Assembly: GCF_000471905.2 (NCBI RefSeq)
Contig: NW_006494943.1
Coordinates: 1,978,119 to 2,042,118, forward strand
Direction: 5' to 3'
Length of the DNA: 64,000 nucleotides
Origin: Amborella trichopoda
Taxonomy: Eukaryota; Streptophyta; Magnoliopsida; Amborellales; Amborellaceae
In this document: positions 23,868 to 35,434 of the stretch, in pieces
Layout: each line of letters opens with the position of its first letter
Position numbering within the stretch: the stretch's first letter is position 1
Position numbers and translations under genes: made by a program
Notes under the pieces: model-generated
Databases searched by the model: none
Seen by the model: only the letters and a program-made list of their open reading frames with translations
What the model was told of the DNA's origin: nothing

Positions 23868-24799
23868 GAAAGTTTGACAGGAAAATATTTACTTTGAAAA
23901 ATATTTACATATGCAAACAGTTTACAAGAAAATATTTCCTGTTTGGCAAACACGATTAGAAATAGGCACACAAAGAAATTAACATATCAAACTTGAAATT
24001 TTGAGATTGCTTCTCTCTCTAAAAATTTTGTGGTAATTTATCTCCCTAAAAAATAAAAATTTGATATAGTTTATCTTTTTAAAAAATTTGAGGTAGAAAT
24101 TTGAAATTTTTGATAGTTGACAATTTCTCTCTAAAGTTTTTGAGAGTTTTTATCTTTAATAATTTCATGTAGTTTGTCTCTCTAAAAATTTTCATATAAT
24201 TTTTCTTCTCTCGTTAAAATTTTAAGATACTTTCCCTCTCTAAAACTTAAAATTTGAGATACTTTTTTCTCTCTAAAAAATTTGAAACAATTTCTCTCTC
24301 TAAAAAAAATTTTAGATAATTGATTTCCCCAAAATTCAATATAGTTTCACTCTTTAAAATTTTAAGATACTCTCTCTCTCTATCTAAAACTTGAAATTTG
24401 ATACAGTTTTCCGCTCTAAAAATTTTGAGATAGTTTCTTTCTAAAAAAAATTTAAAACTGTTTCTTTCTCTAATATTGATATAGTTTCTCTCTCTAAAAA
24501 TTTTGAAGTAATTTCCCTCTAAAATTTTTTAGATAATTTCTCTCTCTAAAACTTGGTATAGTTTGATAAAGTTGCTCTATTTAAAATTTTAAGTTTCTCT
24601 CTCTCAAACTTAAATTTTGATATAATTTCCCTCTCAAAAAGTTTTGATACAATTGTTCTCTAAAAAATTTTAGGTACTTTCTCTCTCTAAAAAATTTCAA
24701 GTGCTTTCTCTCTCTAAAACATTAATATAATTTCTCTCACTAAAATTTGAAATTTGAGATTGTTTCTCTCTCTAAAAATTTTGAGATGATTTCTCGATT

Positions 24800-25184
24800 T
24801 AAAAACAAATGTAAACAAGAAAAAAGATGCACGCTAATGCAACGGCTTTCGCAATTGGCTAGCCGCTGCTTGTTGTAAAAAAATAGATACATGTTAGCAC
24901 AATGGCTTTCGTATTAGCTGTTGCTTTTTTATTTCGAACGGTAGTTCGTTGAGCGTGCTAACTGTAAATAAAGCTACGTGTAAGTGGCGAAGAAAACTCG
25001 CTTGCTCTTGCTACCTTTGCCATAGTAGTGAGTGCCAAGCAATGAGCAAAGCCTTCCTTGGACGGAGTGCAAGAGCAAGCTACCAATGGCTTGTGTAGGC
25101 TAGGCAGGCCACTATTAAACTTTGTTTCTTGTTTGCTTCAAAGGACAACTTAAATGGGAGAGCGATGGAGTCAGCGAGATTTTT
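24800..25184. other. Foreign segment inside the second CT array
   Basis: It is more GC-rich than the array and has an internal duplication: GATGCACGCTAATGCAACGG and GATACATGTTAGCACAATGG, each followed by CTTTCG. It is likely an insertion into the array, but no TSD was seen. Confidence 0.45.
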
Positions 25185-26160
25185 TAGATGTTTTTTTTTC
25201 TAAAAAAGTTTAGGTCGTTTTTCTCTCTAAAATTCAAATTTTTTATATAGTTTCTCTTTCTAAAATTTTGATATAGTTTTTCTCTAAAAAGTTTTTTGTA
25301 GTTTCTCTCTAAAATTTGATATGGTTTCACTCTTTAAAATTTTAAGATACTATTTCTCTCTAAAACATGAAATTTGAGATAGTCTCTCTCTTAAATTTTT
25401 CTATAGTTTCTCTTTTTAAATTTTTAAAATACTTTATCTATCTAAAACTTAAAATTTGAGATAGTTTTTCTCTCTAAATTTTTTAAGATAATCTCCCTCT
25501 CTAAATGTTCTTAGATAATTCCTATATAAAATTTGATATAATCTCTCTATCTAAAATTTTAAGGTACTTTATCTACCTTAAACTTCAAATTCTTTATAGT
25601 TCCTCTCTCTAAAATTTTCGAGATAGTTTCTCTATCTAAAAATTTTCTAGTAGTTTCTCTTTCTCTCTATAAAATTTGATACTTCTCTCTCTCTAAATTT
25701 TAATATACTTTCTCTAATCTAAAACATCAAATTTGACATAATTTCTCGCTATAAATTCTTTAAGGAAGTTTTTCTATCTAAAATTTTTTGGATAATTTCT
25801 CTCTCTAAAATTTGATATAATATTTTTTTAAAATTTTAATATAATTTCTCTCTCTAAAACTTGAAATTTGATATAGTTTTTCTCTCAAAATTTTTTTGAG
25901 ATAATTTCTCTCTCTAAAAAATTTCAATAGTTTCTCTCTCTAAAATTTGATATAGCTTATATATCTAAAAATTTAAGATACTTTCTCTCTCTAAAACTTA
26001 AAATTTGGGGTTGTTTCCCTCTCTAATTTGTGGAGATGTTTTGGCGGAATGAATTGTATTCAATATAATGGGCAACTCCAATGTGTGAAAATAATATTGT
26101 CATGAGTTATATTATATTTATATTATATTGTATTCTCTCTCTCATGCTTACACAAAGTCA

Positions 26161-26587
26161 TATTTTGAAAGGTGTGGTTTCCATAAGGTTGTAACCTTAA
26201 ACAATCCAATTAAAGCGCACCTCCAAATTTTATCATAATATGTAATTTTGATGTAAAAAATTATTAGGATTATGTAAAAATCTATTTTCACGTCTAATTA
26301 TAAAAATTTAAACTCCAAAATAGTTAAAATCAAGTAGATCTTTAAACATATGAAAATCTTGAAAATAAAAATTCTAGATAATATGTTGCAAGATGCACTA
26401 TTTATGAGATAAAATCTTCATCTTCTTCTTCTTTTTCTTTTTCTTTTTTTTTTCATCTCGATGTCGAGATGATCAATTAGAAGGTTTTTCAACATTAAAA
26501 CAACATTTTCCGATGGATTTTTGAGACGCTCATATAATTCTACATTTTAAGGTTGCAACCTTATATAAACGTTTTCCTATTTTGAAT
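26161..26587 (+). mobile_element. Palindromic-end TIR element, copy D, with 9-bp TSD
   Basis: The element (26170-26578) is flanked by perfect TATTTTGAA repeats (26161-26169 and 26579-26587). Both ends carry nearly the same palindrome: ATAAGGTTGTAACCTTA on the left and, reverse-complemented from the right, ATAAGGTTGCAACCTTA. These lie within TIRs of about 30 bp. The paralogous empty site at about 18925 has a single copy of this sequence context. Confidence 0.9.
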
Positions 26588-26650
26588 AAGTCCAATTTTT
26601 TCTTGATTTTGTATACCCACCTTTTAGCTTTCTTCCTTGCTTACAAAGAA

Positions 26651-27131
26651 AAAATCATGATTATGTGTCCAAAAAAGTTGCCAAACTTATTTTTATACAA
26701 AATACCGTCCGTAAACAAACAACATTTGGGATACCCTAGGAACCAAACGTCCCACAAGTTCGTAAAAAGTAGGGCGGACTCGTCCAAGCATCAGAATGTT
26801 ATCTCATTCGTCCCATTACTTAATTGTAGCCAAACTTTCACGAATGATTCCTTTCTTTTCTATCACCCCCGAGAAAAAGCATCATAACATCCTTTTCAAA
26901 TGTAGTATAACAAATCAAACGGTGGAATTTCATCCTTATAATGAAGCCAATCTAACCTAGAAAAAGTTCGAAAAAGAGACAAATGATAGTATTTAATAGA
27001 AATCTTCGTGGAAAACTTTTAAGTGTTTTTATTTCAGTAAAAATGAAACTCTAGATACCAATCAATTGTGGTACCGTGGCATCCTCACCACCTAGACCTA
27101 AAAGTGTCCTTTCTATGTATTTTAGGGAAAA
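26651..27131. other. Intergenic DNA with no gene
   Basis: An open frame at 26582-26887 runs out of the CT-array tail but has no recognisable domain. Nothing else was identified. Confidence 0.4.
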
Positions 27132-27695
27132 TATAATTTAGAGATATGATCTAATGCAACGGTTTGTATAGTAGTATAATGCAACCACACATCTAAAAAA
27201 TCATATTTTTGGTATTTGTATGACCCCAAAATTTGCACACACATTCTCTTCATCCTCATAATCAATCCAACTAAAAAAAAAAAATCAAATTGCATCCTAG
27301 ATATGGTCAAAATTAGTAACCATCCAATAATGAATCTCGACTATCCATTTGGTGAATTTCAAGATCTAGGCCTTAAGAAATTTAAAATCACTTTTTTCCT
27401 TTTTAATATTACTAATCAAATGATGATAACACTATATAAAAACTTTGGAACTAAAAAATACTTTTTAGGCGTATATCTAACCATCTCAATAAAATGGATG
27501 GCTTATATTAATTGGGCTAGAATGAAAACTTTTTAGACAATTTTTTCAAAATTTTCTGTTTTATGATTGTTCTTCAGAATGAAAGCGTGTTCATTTAAAA
27601 ATTCGTGTCAAACAAATGTCTCTAACATAATTTTTAAAGATTGTTGCATTATACTACTATACAACTGTTGTATGAAATCATTCTCTTATAATTTA
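27132..27695. mobile_element. Mutator-like non-autonomous TIR element with 9-bp TSD
   Basis: The element (27141-27686, 546 bp) is bounded by perfect TATAATTTA repeats (27132-27140 and 27687-27695). Its TIRs are about 45 bp, sharing GTATAGTAGTATAATGCAAC and, further out, ATGAT(C/T)T(A/C)AT(G/A)CAAC. The interior is AT-rich with no transposase. It is unrelated by sequence to the palindromic-end family. Confidence 0.85.
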
Positions 27696-27699
27696 AGAG

Positions 27700-29400
27700 G
27701 TTAAAACCCCTTACAAAATCATTAAAAGAGTAAAATGGTATCGATTAACATTTAAAATATTACTTTTTCTTTGTATTTGACTTATGTACCTCCAAAATTT
27801 TTAAAAAAATTAAATTGACCTTGAACAAGTTTGGGATAGAGGAACTAGTAGGGGCATTTCAATAACTTGCCCTCTAAAAAGCCAATGCCAAAAATATCCC
27901 TTCATGTTCACATTTGCAAATAAGCTACATATTTCAGGATTAGTGAAGCATAACAACTGAGAGTATATTTGTTATTTAGAACTTAAATGCCTCGTATGTA
28001 TCAAATGACAAAAATACTGCTAGTTGTGCTATATTACTAATGCCTAATAGTGCCATTTGTAATTATTAATAAGTATGGATATTTTCACCATTCAAGGGGA
28101 CCTCATGAGTATTCAAAATACCCCTGATTATTCTTACTCCTCAATCATAAATAAGGGTAATTTGAGAAAATTTAATTTAAATTTTTTTTTTAATGTAACT
28201 AAGTGAAATAAAATAGAAAAAGTTACCCACTGGTACTAATTAGAATCATCAACCCCTTTAATAGTTTTGTAAGAAGTTTCAACTCCTTAATAATGCTTTC
28301 CTTTTATTTCACTTCAATTGCAAAATTCCTGTCTTTCAAGGGCACATTGTCACATCAATAAGAAGGAAGAATGAAACAACCTGCCTAAGATAATAAGGGC
28401 CCCAATAATCATACATGGAAGGACTTGGTCCAAGAGGAGAATAGTCCTTTTATGAAAAAGAAAGTTGTGGAATTATTATTTTATTATTATTATTATTATT
28501 ATTTTGATAAATGTTCAAGACTTTATTTATAGAAAAAAATTACAAAAGAAAAATTACGTCATTAGAAATAACAAGAGAAGGTAAAAAGACGTCGATCTTC
28601 GCTGGCGCTGGTGAATTGGTCGCCTAATTGGCCTCCCTAAAAACATGTCAGTGGTCCCAGAAATTCAGAGATAGAAAAACAAAGTCAAGAAAAAACAGTA
28701 GGTTTTCTATGAGTGAAATCCCAGGAGTCGGTGGTGAAAAAGTGCACAATCAGAAAGAACATTAAGCCATATCCCTATCTTGGGCCCTCAGGGCCAATCT
28801 TGAACAACTGGAGATACAGTATGCAGTGTCATGAAAGTGGCACAAAAAGCTCCAAATTCAATGGGCGTAGGTATCATCCTTTCTGGCCCATAAGAATGTT
28901 CAACAGGAAAGATGTAGCAAATTTCAATACCCCTCTTTATTGCAGTCTTGAACTAGTTAGTGAATGGTCCTTGTTTGTGTCGTCAAATAATTCATAGAGA
29001 GATAGAGAGGGACTCTTGGGGGTGGCGGTGGGTTAGGAATGGGGTTAGGTCATTGGAGGTTAGGGAGGCTGATCTCTCAACAAAATATCCCACCCTTCAT
29101 TCACACCATTAACATGAGAGAGAGAACCAAAACAAAGTGCAAGATTTGGTTTAAGACCCAAAGCAATGAAATTAAGGGAGACGACAAACCCAGATTCACT
29201 TGAGTAACTCGGCCTTGCACCCCGGCGAGCCCTTTTTTAATGTTTTTTATGATTTAGGCGAAAGTTGGAAACTACTTTGGGCATGAATACTTATTTTTAC
29301 ATTTTCTTTTTTTTTAGACTTTTTATAAAATAAAAAGTTTTTATAAAATTTCAACTTTTTTTTTTTTGACAAGAATACCATAATTTTATACAAATTTCTC
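27700..29400. other. Intergenic DNA with no clear gene
   Basis: There is an (ATT)n microsatellite at about 28470-28504. An open frame at 28713-28997 has no recognisable domain. At 29190-29240 a cluster of ACTCGG/CCGGCGAG motifs resembles the repeat at 1644. Confidence 0.4.
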
Positions 29401-29409
29401 TCAAAGAAA

Positions 29410-29640
29410 TAAAGTTTCAGAAATCAACATCTCTCCCACCCCTCTTTTCGCTAAGCTCGTTAATCTCTCTACACAAATGCTTGAAAGAATCTTCCAACTG
29501 GCCACTAATGTCCATAACCTCCATCTATTTATTTATCGAGCTCTATGGTGGCCGAGATTTCTTATTACACCAATTGATGATATTAAGAGAATCACCTTTA
29601 ATAATACAAGGCACGAATCTAAATCTCTGATGAAGAAGGT
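29410..29640 (-). mobile_element. Non-LTR retroelement relic, RNase H-like domain
   Basis: On the minus strand the degraded translation contains KGDSLNIINW and, after a gap, FKHLCREINELSEKRGG. These match the plant RNase H-like (RVT_3) block EGDS..VI.W and F.HVYREAN.LAD.LA found at LINE ends. Stops interrupt it, and the palindromic-end element at 29651 follows directly. Confidence 0.55.
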
Positions 29641-29650
29641 GAATTCCTTG

Positions 29651-30004
29651 TAATTAAGGTGCACATCCAAAATCCATCATAGAAGTTTGTTTTAATGTTG
29701 GAAAACTCTTAATTGATCTTCTCGACATCGAGACATACGAATATAAAAAGAAAATTAGATTTTGAGTCCTAAAAATAGTGTATCTTGCAACAAAATATCT
29801 AGACAATCCATTTTCAAGACTTTCAAGTGTTTATAGGTCTTCTTGACTTGAACTATTTTTGGAGTTTAAGACTTTATATTTAGAGATGAAAATATATTCT
29901 TAAGGAATTCTAAGAATTTTCACACCAAAATAATATTTATAACAAAATTTAAAGGTGCACCTTAATTTGATTGTATAAGGTTGATCTTATACAAACCACA
30001 CCCT
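29651..30004 (-). mobile_element. Palindromic-end TIR element, copy G
   Basis: The right end reads TTGTATAAGGTTGATCTTATACAAACCACACC with the palindrome GTATAAG...CTTATAC. Internal phrases (CTCGACATCGAGA, CATTTTCAAGACTTTCA) match the family. The left end lacks the hairpin and appears truncated. No TSD was found. Confidence 0.65.
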
Positions 30005-30149
30005 CTATAAAATACCCCCAGTCACAAATTAATTTTTTTTCAACATCTATTTTTAACTTCTTTTTTAATGTCATTTAGATATATTTTGTTTAATTTTATT
30101 TTAAACAAATTTTTCATATTTTTTGGAATTTTGTTTTTAACACTTTTTA

Positions 30150-30275
30150 ACCTAGCAAAACATACCAGACTCGGGCCGAGTAATTTAGAACTCAGCCCGA
30201 GTTAAATGGCTACTAGGCCTCGGCCCATGGACGAGTTCCATCGCCGAGTTGTGGTTCAACAATGGTCAGCAATAT
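30150..30275 (-). repeat. Cluster of ACTCGG/CCGAGT motifs
   Basis: GACTCGGGCCGAGT, CTCAGCCCGAGT and CGCCGAGTTG repeats resemble, on the other strand, the repeat ends at 1644 and 63288. Confidence 0.4.
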
Positions 30276-31930
30276 CCATAAAGAATATTTGGGTCGTAGA
30301 CCTAAACCATTTTCTACTTTGTTGTGCTGGGGAAAAATAAATAAATTCGCAACATATTAATAAAATGGTTAGGGCTCGCATCTCCATTTATTCACTAAAA
30401 AAAAAACACTATATACGCCAAGACGTCATTTTTATTTTTTGTTTTTTTCTTTTTGTAGGGTAGCCACTTTTGTTTGAAAGACAAGATTCAACTTCAAAGT
30501 TAGGAAACTTGACCTGCCTCAAATAATCCCGTAACCATATGCAAGGAAACCAAATAGGTTCCAAGTATATATCTAGGGAATAAGCAACCTTGAACTAAAG
30601 GGTCAAATAAGGAATAATTTCAAATGCCTGATAATATCGACATTTTTGTCTTTGTTGTTAAAACCAAGTTATTATTTTCATTCAATTAGAGTCATTTTCC
30701 TTAATGTCCCTTTCTATACCTATAAGTAAAATGTAAATAATACGTTTTCTCTTTTGGCACATTAGGTTTTACAAGGAAAGCATCTGCTCTCTAAATTATT
30801 GTTATTATAAAAGATTTCAATTTTTTTTTCGTTTTAACATTCATACCTATTTTTTCCTCTTACTTTTCCCCCAAAATGCCCCACTTTGGACCTTCTTAAG
30901 TCCCAAACGACGAGGACTTTGGACTGAAGTTAATAGAAATTCTTTTATTGTGGCCTTGAACCCTCAAGAATCGATGTGAACTTCAGGGAACCACCCTCCT
31001 TTACTAAACTTGTTTTTGAATCCCAAGTTTTTACCTATTTACGGTGTATCAATGGCAGCATTTCCTTGCGCCCATAAATGGGCATAAACATGAATAAGAA
31101 AGAAACCCCCCATGATAACAACTTCGGAGAAAGTCACAAGTTTCTTTGAATTACTTATATAGAGGAAGTGACTTTGGCCTTTTCAAGTGGATAGTCCTTT
31201 TGGAGCTTTAAGGTTCGAAGTCCAAGGATTTGGAAAGAAACCTAATTTTGAAAAATGAGGGTTTTTTTGAGAACCATCCGCAAATCTGGTTTAAGATCAC
31301 CAAAATGCACTAAATAAACCTTAAAAACGAAAAAAAAAAGAAAAAAATAAAAAATAAAATTTAGATTGAAATTCTAAAAACTTAAAGACCTACTAGAATC
31401 TTGTCCCTCGGTCTTGGGACCCAAAGTTGATGGTCTGGATTAAACTGACGGTTGAAAGGTCCTCATCCTCTGATGTTGAAGTTTTGTTTGAATGAGAAGT
31501 ACCTAGGGAATTTATCCTAGGGGTTTACGTTAGAATAAAATTTAAACATGAAATTAGGGTTTTGAAGAAAATCACTAGGGTTTCCCCTAAGGTGATGATT
31601 TTACGAGATCTAGGGTCTATGTTACGGTTTCCAGATGGATGTCCAGCTTAGGGTTCATGATCTCACAAAACTACGGCTTCTAATGTTCTACATCTCCTGA
31701 GGTCCTAGGGTTGCTTAAGTTGTTTATTTCCCCCCGTTTCTAGCCTTTTTGCACTCGTCCCAACATATTTTATAGTAATTATCTAAAGAATTATCTTTAA
31801 AAAGTTTAAATTATCTTGAAAAACAAATCTAGACAATATGGTTCGCGACGCCTACTCATTCCGGGCAAGATGATGGAGTATTCTGGCCAGACGACACAAT
31901 ATCCATCATTGGACATTTTGGGCCGGACGA
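30276..31930. other. Intergenic DNA with no recognisable feature
   Basis: No gene, LTR pair or TIR pair recognised. At 31855-31930 the phrases GGCCAGACGACACAATATC and GGCCGGACGATACAATATC form a short repeat. Confidence 0.4.
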
Positions 31931-31938
31931 TACAATAT

Positions 31939-32082
31939 CTGCCTTATGGACTTAAATAGAATTTCTTCCAAACAAACTGGTCGGAGACACAACAATCAAA
32001 ATGTATATCACTGCCTTATGGACTTAAATAGAATTTCTTCCAAACAAACTGGTCGGAGACACAACAATCAAAATGTATATCA
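31939..32082. repeat. Perfect 72-bp tandem duplication
   Basis: Two 72-bp units, 31939-32010 and 32011-32082, look identical throughout (CTGCCTTATGGACTTAAATA ... AATGTATATCA). It is either a very recent duplication or an assembly artefact. Confidence 0.9.
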
Positions 32083-32244
32083 AAATTGGGTGATTCTTGG
32101 ACTGTTAGAAAACTTGTGTTTTCGTCTCCAATCTAGAATCAAATTTTCATCCAATTTGAGGACAGTTTAAATTGATAAAGCTAAGACTTTCGGGTTATAT
32201 CTAATAGGCAATAAAGTTCTCTTCCGTTAATAAAAAAAAAACAA

Positions 32245-32643
32245 TCGTGTAAGTATGGAGAATACAAAAGTTTTAAAGCTTTCTCTTACAAACTTTAAAA
32301 TAGGATCTTTCTCTCTCTAGAACAACCACTCAATGATGGAAAAAAACGCACCCTCTCCTCTATTTTTCGTTTCACATCATTCTCTCTCTCTACAAAATAT
32401 AATTTATAAAGAAGAGCCAAGAAGAGATCTATGTGATCCGTCTCCCTTTGTACATCCCTTTACCTAAACTTGAGAATCCTAAATCTATGGGATTTAGTTT
32501 TTCCTATAATAGGAAGTCTTATTTACCTCAAACCAGTTTCCTAAAATAATAGGTTTACTTCTAATCTCACGAATATAGGGAACTCCCAAAGGCCTTAAAT
32601 AATCACTTTTTTTTTTTTACAACATGACTTCATGCACTTAACA
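32245..32643 (-). repeat. Left LTR (3') of the 32-38 kb copia relic, truncated
   Basis: It ends GCACTTAACA (TGTTAAGTGC on the minus strand). It shares with the right LTR AGAAGAGCCAAGAA, GGATTTAGTT, GGAAGTCTTAT and AGTTTCCTAAAATAAT in the same order. The start on the + strand is missing relative to the right copy. Confidence 0.7.
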
Positions 32644-32699
32644 TTTTCCCACTTGAAGAGATGTATCCATTTTCACTAGTTTGCTCCAAAATTAATGCC

Positions 32700-33900
32700 T
32701 ATCCTTTATTAATCATCAAATAACTACATGCCCCAAAGAAGTCCTACACTAAGTGAACTTCCCTTTCCTAATGGGCTCAATCAATATATCTGCTAGATTA
32801 TCATTAATATGAAGTTTTTGCAATAAAATTCTTCCATCTTCTACCACATTGCGAACAAAGTGATGCTGAAGATCAATAGGCTAAGATTGGATTCCTTGAT
32901 AAAACAAGGCATTCTGATTATCTAAATGAAGGGGCATCCCTTCTTGCACAACTTGGAACTCACCAAGAAATATGTTTAACTAAATTGCTTCGTTTGATGA
33001 ATGTCTAAGTGAAATTTATTCAGCCTTTGTAGAAAGCAAAGTCACCACATATTGCAACCTCGATAACCAAATAATTGTACCACCTACCAAAGAAAAAATA
33101 TACCCAGTAGTAGGCATTGTTTTTATCGTCACCAGCGAAATCTAAATTAACGTAACCAGTGACTTTCAAATCCATTCCACTACAATAATACCAACATTAC
33201 GAGTTCCCTTCAAATATCGAAGGATCTACTTCACAGTGGTCCAATGATCCAAGATTTGCCATGTATCTACTTACAACTCCCACTACTTGGTCCAATGATC
33301 CAAGATTTGCCATGTATCTACTTACAACTCCCACTACTTGTACTATGGCATTTCTTGTGCTAACCATAACGAATATGAAGCTCCCTACTGCTAAGGAATA
33401 CATCACTCGAGACATCTGTATTTTCTCTTCTCCAATGCTAGGATATTATTTCAAAGAGAACTTCATATACGCAAGAAATGTGGTACCAACTGGTTTAGAA
33501 TTCTACATATTGAAACACTGCAGAACCATCTCCACATAACTCTTCTGAGTTAACCGGATTTTCCTATTCTTCTTGTTTATAAGTACACTCATCCCAAGAG
33601 TTCGATTAAATGCTCCCAAATCTTTCATCTCAAATTTCTTAGCCAATGAGCTTTAAGTATTATAATATTCTATTTATTTGGTCCTACAACAATCATGTCA
33701 TCGCTATACAATAACACGATAATAAAGCTTTCATCACCATAATTAAGAAAATAGGTACAATGGTCAGTTTCACATCTATGAAAATTTAATTTCAACATGA
33801 GAGAATCAAATTGTTTTTACCAATACCTCAGTGCATGTTTCAACCTATACAACGACTTCTTGAGCCTATGAACCAAATTATTTTTTCCTTCCTCAATAAG
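32700..33900 (-). pseudogene. Copia RNase H and reverse transcriptase remnant
   Basis: The minus strand encodes, in broken frames, the RNase H tail (VRN.VEDGRILLQKLHINDN then LADILIEP, about 32770-32870) and the end of the reverse transcriptase (VGVVSRYMANLGS). The latter block is duplicated in frame by a 51-bp tandem repeat at 33238-33339. Stop codons and frameshifts make it inactive. Confidence 0.65.
33238..33339. repeat. 51-bp in-frame tandem duplication in the copia pseudogene
   Basis: GGTCCAATGATCCAAGATTT begins at 33238 and again at 33289. The two 51-bp units look identical. It adds 17 codons (the YMANLGSLD block) to the minus-strand frame. Confidence 0.9.
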
Positions 33901-34517
33901 ACATTCAGTTTTGATCATAAAAATTTCTTCTTTTAAGTCACCATATAAAAATATAAATTTTCATATGCAATTTCTCCAACTCTAGTCAAGAACAACAACC
34001 ATAACTAAAACAACTCTAATATTATTCATGCACAGAATATAAGAGAAAATTTCATTAAAATCAATACGTAACTTTTGAGCAAAACTTTTTACAGCTAATC
34101 CAATTATGTGCCTTTTAATAATGTCATCAAGACCTTTCTTCTTCTTGAAGACTTACGCGCAACCAATTGTCTTTCGCCCTCTTGTCATTCAACAAGGTCT
34201 CATATTTTATTTTTTATAGGGCCTCTATCTCCTCTTCCATAGATGCTCTCTATTGACCAGCTTCATCAGTTTCACATGCCTTACGATAAGAAATTAGGTT
34301 GCCATCTTCAGGGCAGGCATAAGAAAAGAAATAGTCATTAAACCTCATAGGAGCCTTTTTTAGGTCTTTTATATCTTTTTCATTCAACAATACCTAAATA
34401 TTATTCTAGCTAGTGAATAATATTAGGCTTTTGTCTAACCACCATTTGGTTCTCATAGGTGCATTCCACCTCAACAGTTTTGTATCTGGCTCATCTTTCT
34501 TTATATGCATAGAATAT

Positions 34518-34841
34518 TTATTGATATAACATCTTGGCTAACAAAAATATTTCGATCAGTAGGATCTCACAATCTATACCCCTTTCTACCATCAACATAA
34601 TTAAGAAAAATATATGTTTTAGATTTTGGCCCAATTTAGTTTTCTTTTCCTTTGGAATCAAATAACATGCATCATAGTAAAAAAAATGAAAGAGAAAATA
34701 ATAAATAGATTTACATGTCCAAACTTCTTTTGGTATCTTGTAGTCAATAGCATCACTAGGAGACATGTTAATTAATAAATAAGTTGTATAAGTTATTTCA
34801 GCCCAAAAACATAATTCTAAGTTGTAACATTCAATGTACAC
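34518..34841 (-). pseudogene. Copia integrase C-terminal remnant
   Basis: The minus-strand frame contains FWAEITYTTYLLINMSPSDA and KIPKEVWTCK, which match the conserved copia integrase phrases WAEA..TA.YLINR.PS.A and K.PEEVW.GK. Flanking parts on both sides are frameshifted. Confidence 0.75.
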
Positions 34842-35434
34842 TTAGAACGTTCCATAAAGGCATGATTCATTATTTCAATAATACTATTTTGCTAAGGTAT
34901 TCCAGGAACTGTCAACTGCCGAACAATACCATGCCCACAACAAAAATTATTAAACTCATCAGGACAAAATTCTCCCCTATTATTAGTTCTTAAACACTTG
35001 ATGCTCTTATGTTTCTAAGTTTCTACAAGACTGTAAACTTTTTTAAACAATTGAAAGCATCTAATTGCTTTTTTCAGCATATAAACCACACGTTTCTTGA
35101 ACAATCATTAATAAAAGTGGGAAAATATACAACACTTATATAGAAACAATATGTGATTTCCATAATATTTGAATGAATTAATTCTTCTAGCGGTGGAAAA
35201 CACAAAGTGCAATTTATTCTTCATTCGAAATGAGCGTGACTAGCAAAAATATAAAATAAAAGATTTTAAACTAGGGAGGAGTTTTTTTATTGAAAAGTAC
35301 CTTGAGTCCACATGCGCTCATATGTCCCAAACGTGTATGCCATGTCATGATGAACTCCACTTCTTATTGGCCTCTCCCAAAATAATTTTCTCCAACAATT
35401 ATGTACAAATTGCTTGCTAACTGTCATACTCCTT

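Larger units (their letters stand above)
23868..26650. mobile_element. CT-array element, copy 2, interrupted by two insertions
   Basis: The same head as copy 1 begins at 23868 (GAAAGTTTGACAGGAAAATA, ATTTACATATGCAAAC, TGTTTGGCAAACAC). The CT-rich array fills 23990-24790 and 25185-26020. The tail (GTGGAGATGTTTTGGCGGAA, GCAACTCCAA, ACAAAGTCATATTTTGAA) follows. A non-array segment at about 24800-25180 and the TIR element at 26170-26578 interrupt it. After the latter, the tail resumes as AAGTCCAATTTTTTCTTGAT. Confidence 0.65.

Noticed and set aside
28713..28997. 94-codon plus-strand frame
   Set aside because: Composition is protein-like in places, but no family match, no start context and no flanking exons were recognised.
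31946..32170. 74-codon frame with a repeated 24-residue segment
   Set aside because: The repetition only reflects the 72-bp tandem DNA duplication; no domain and no neighbouring coding signal.
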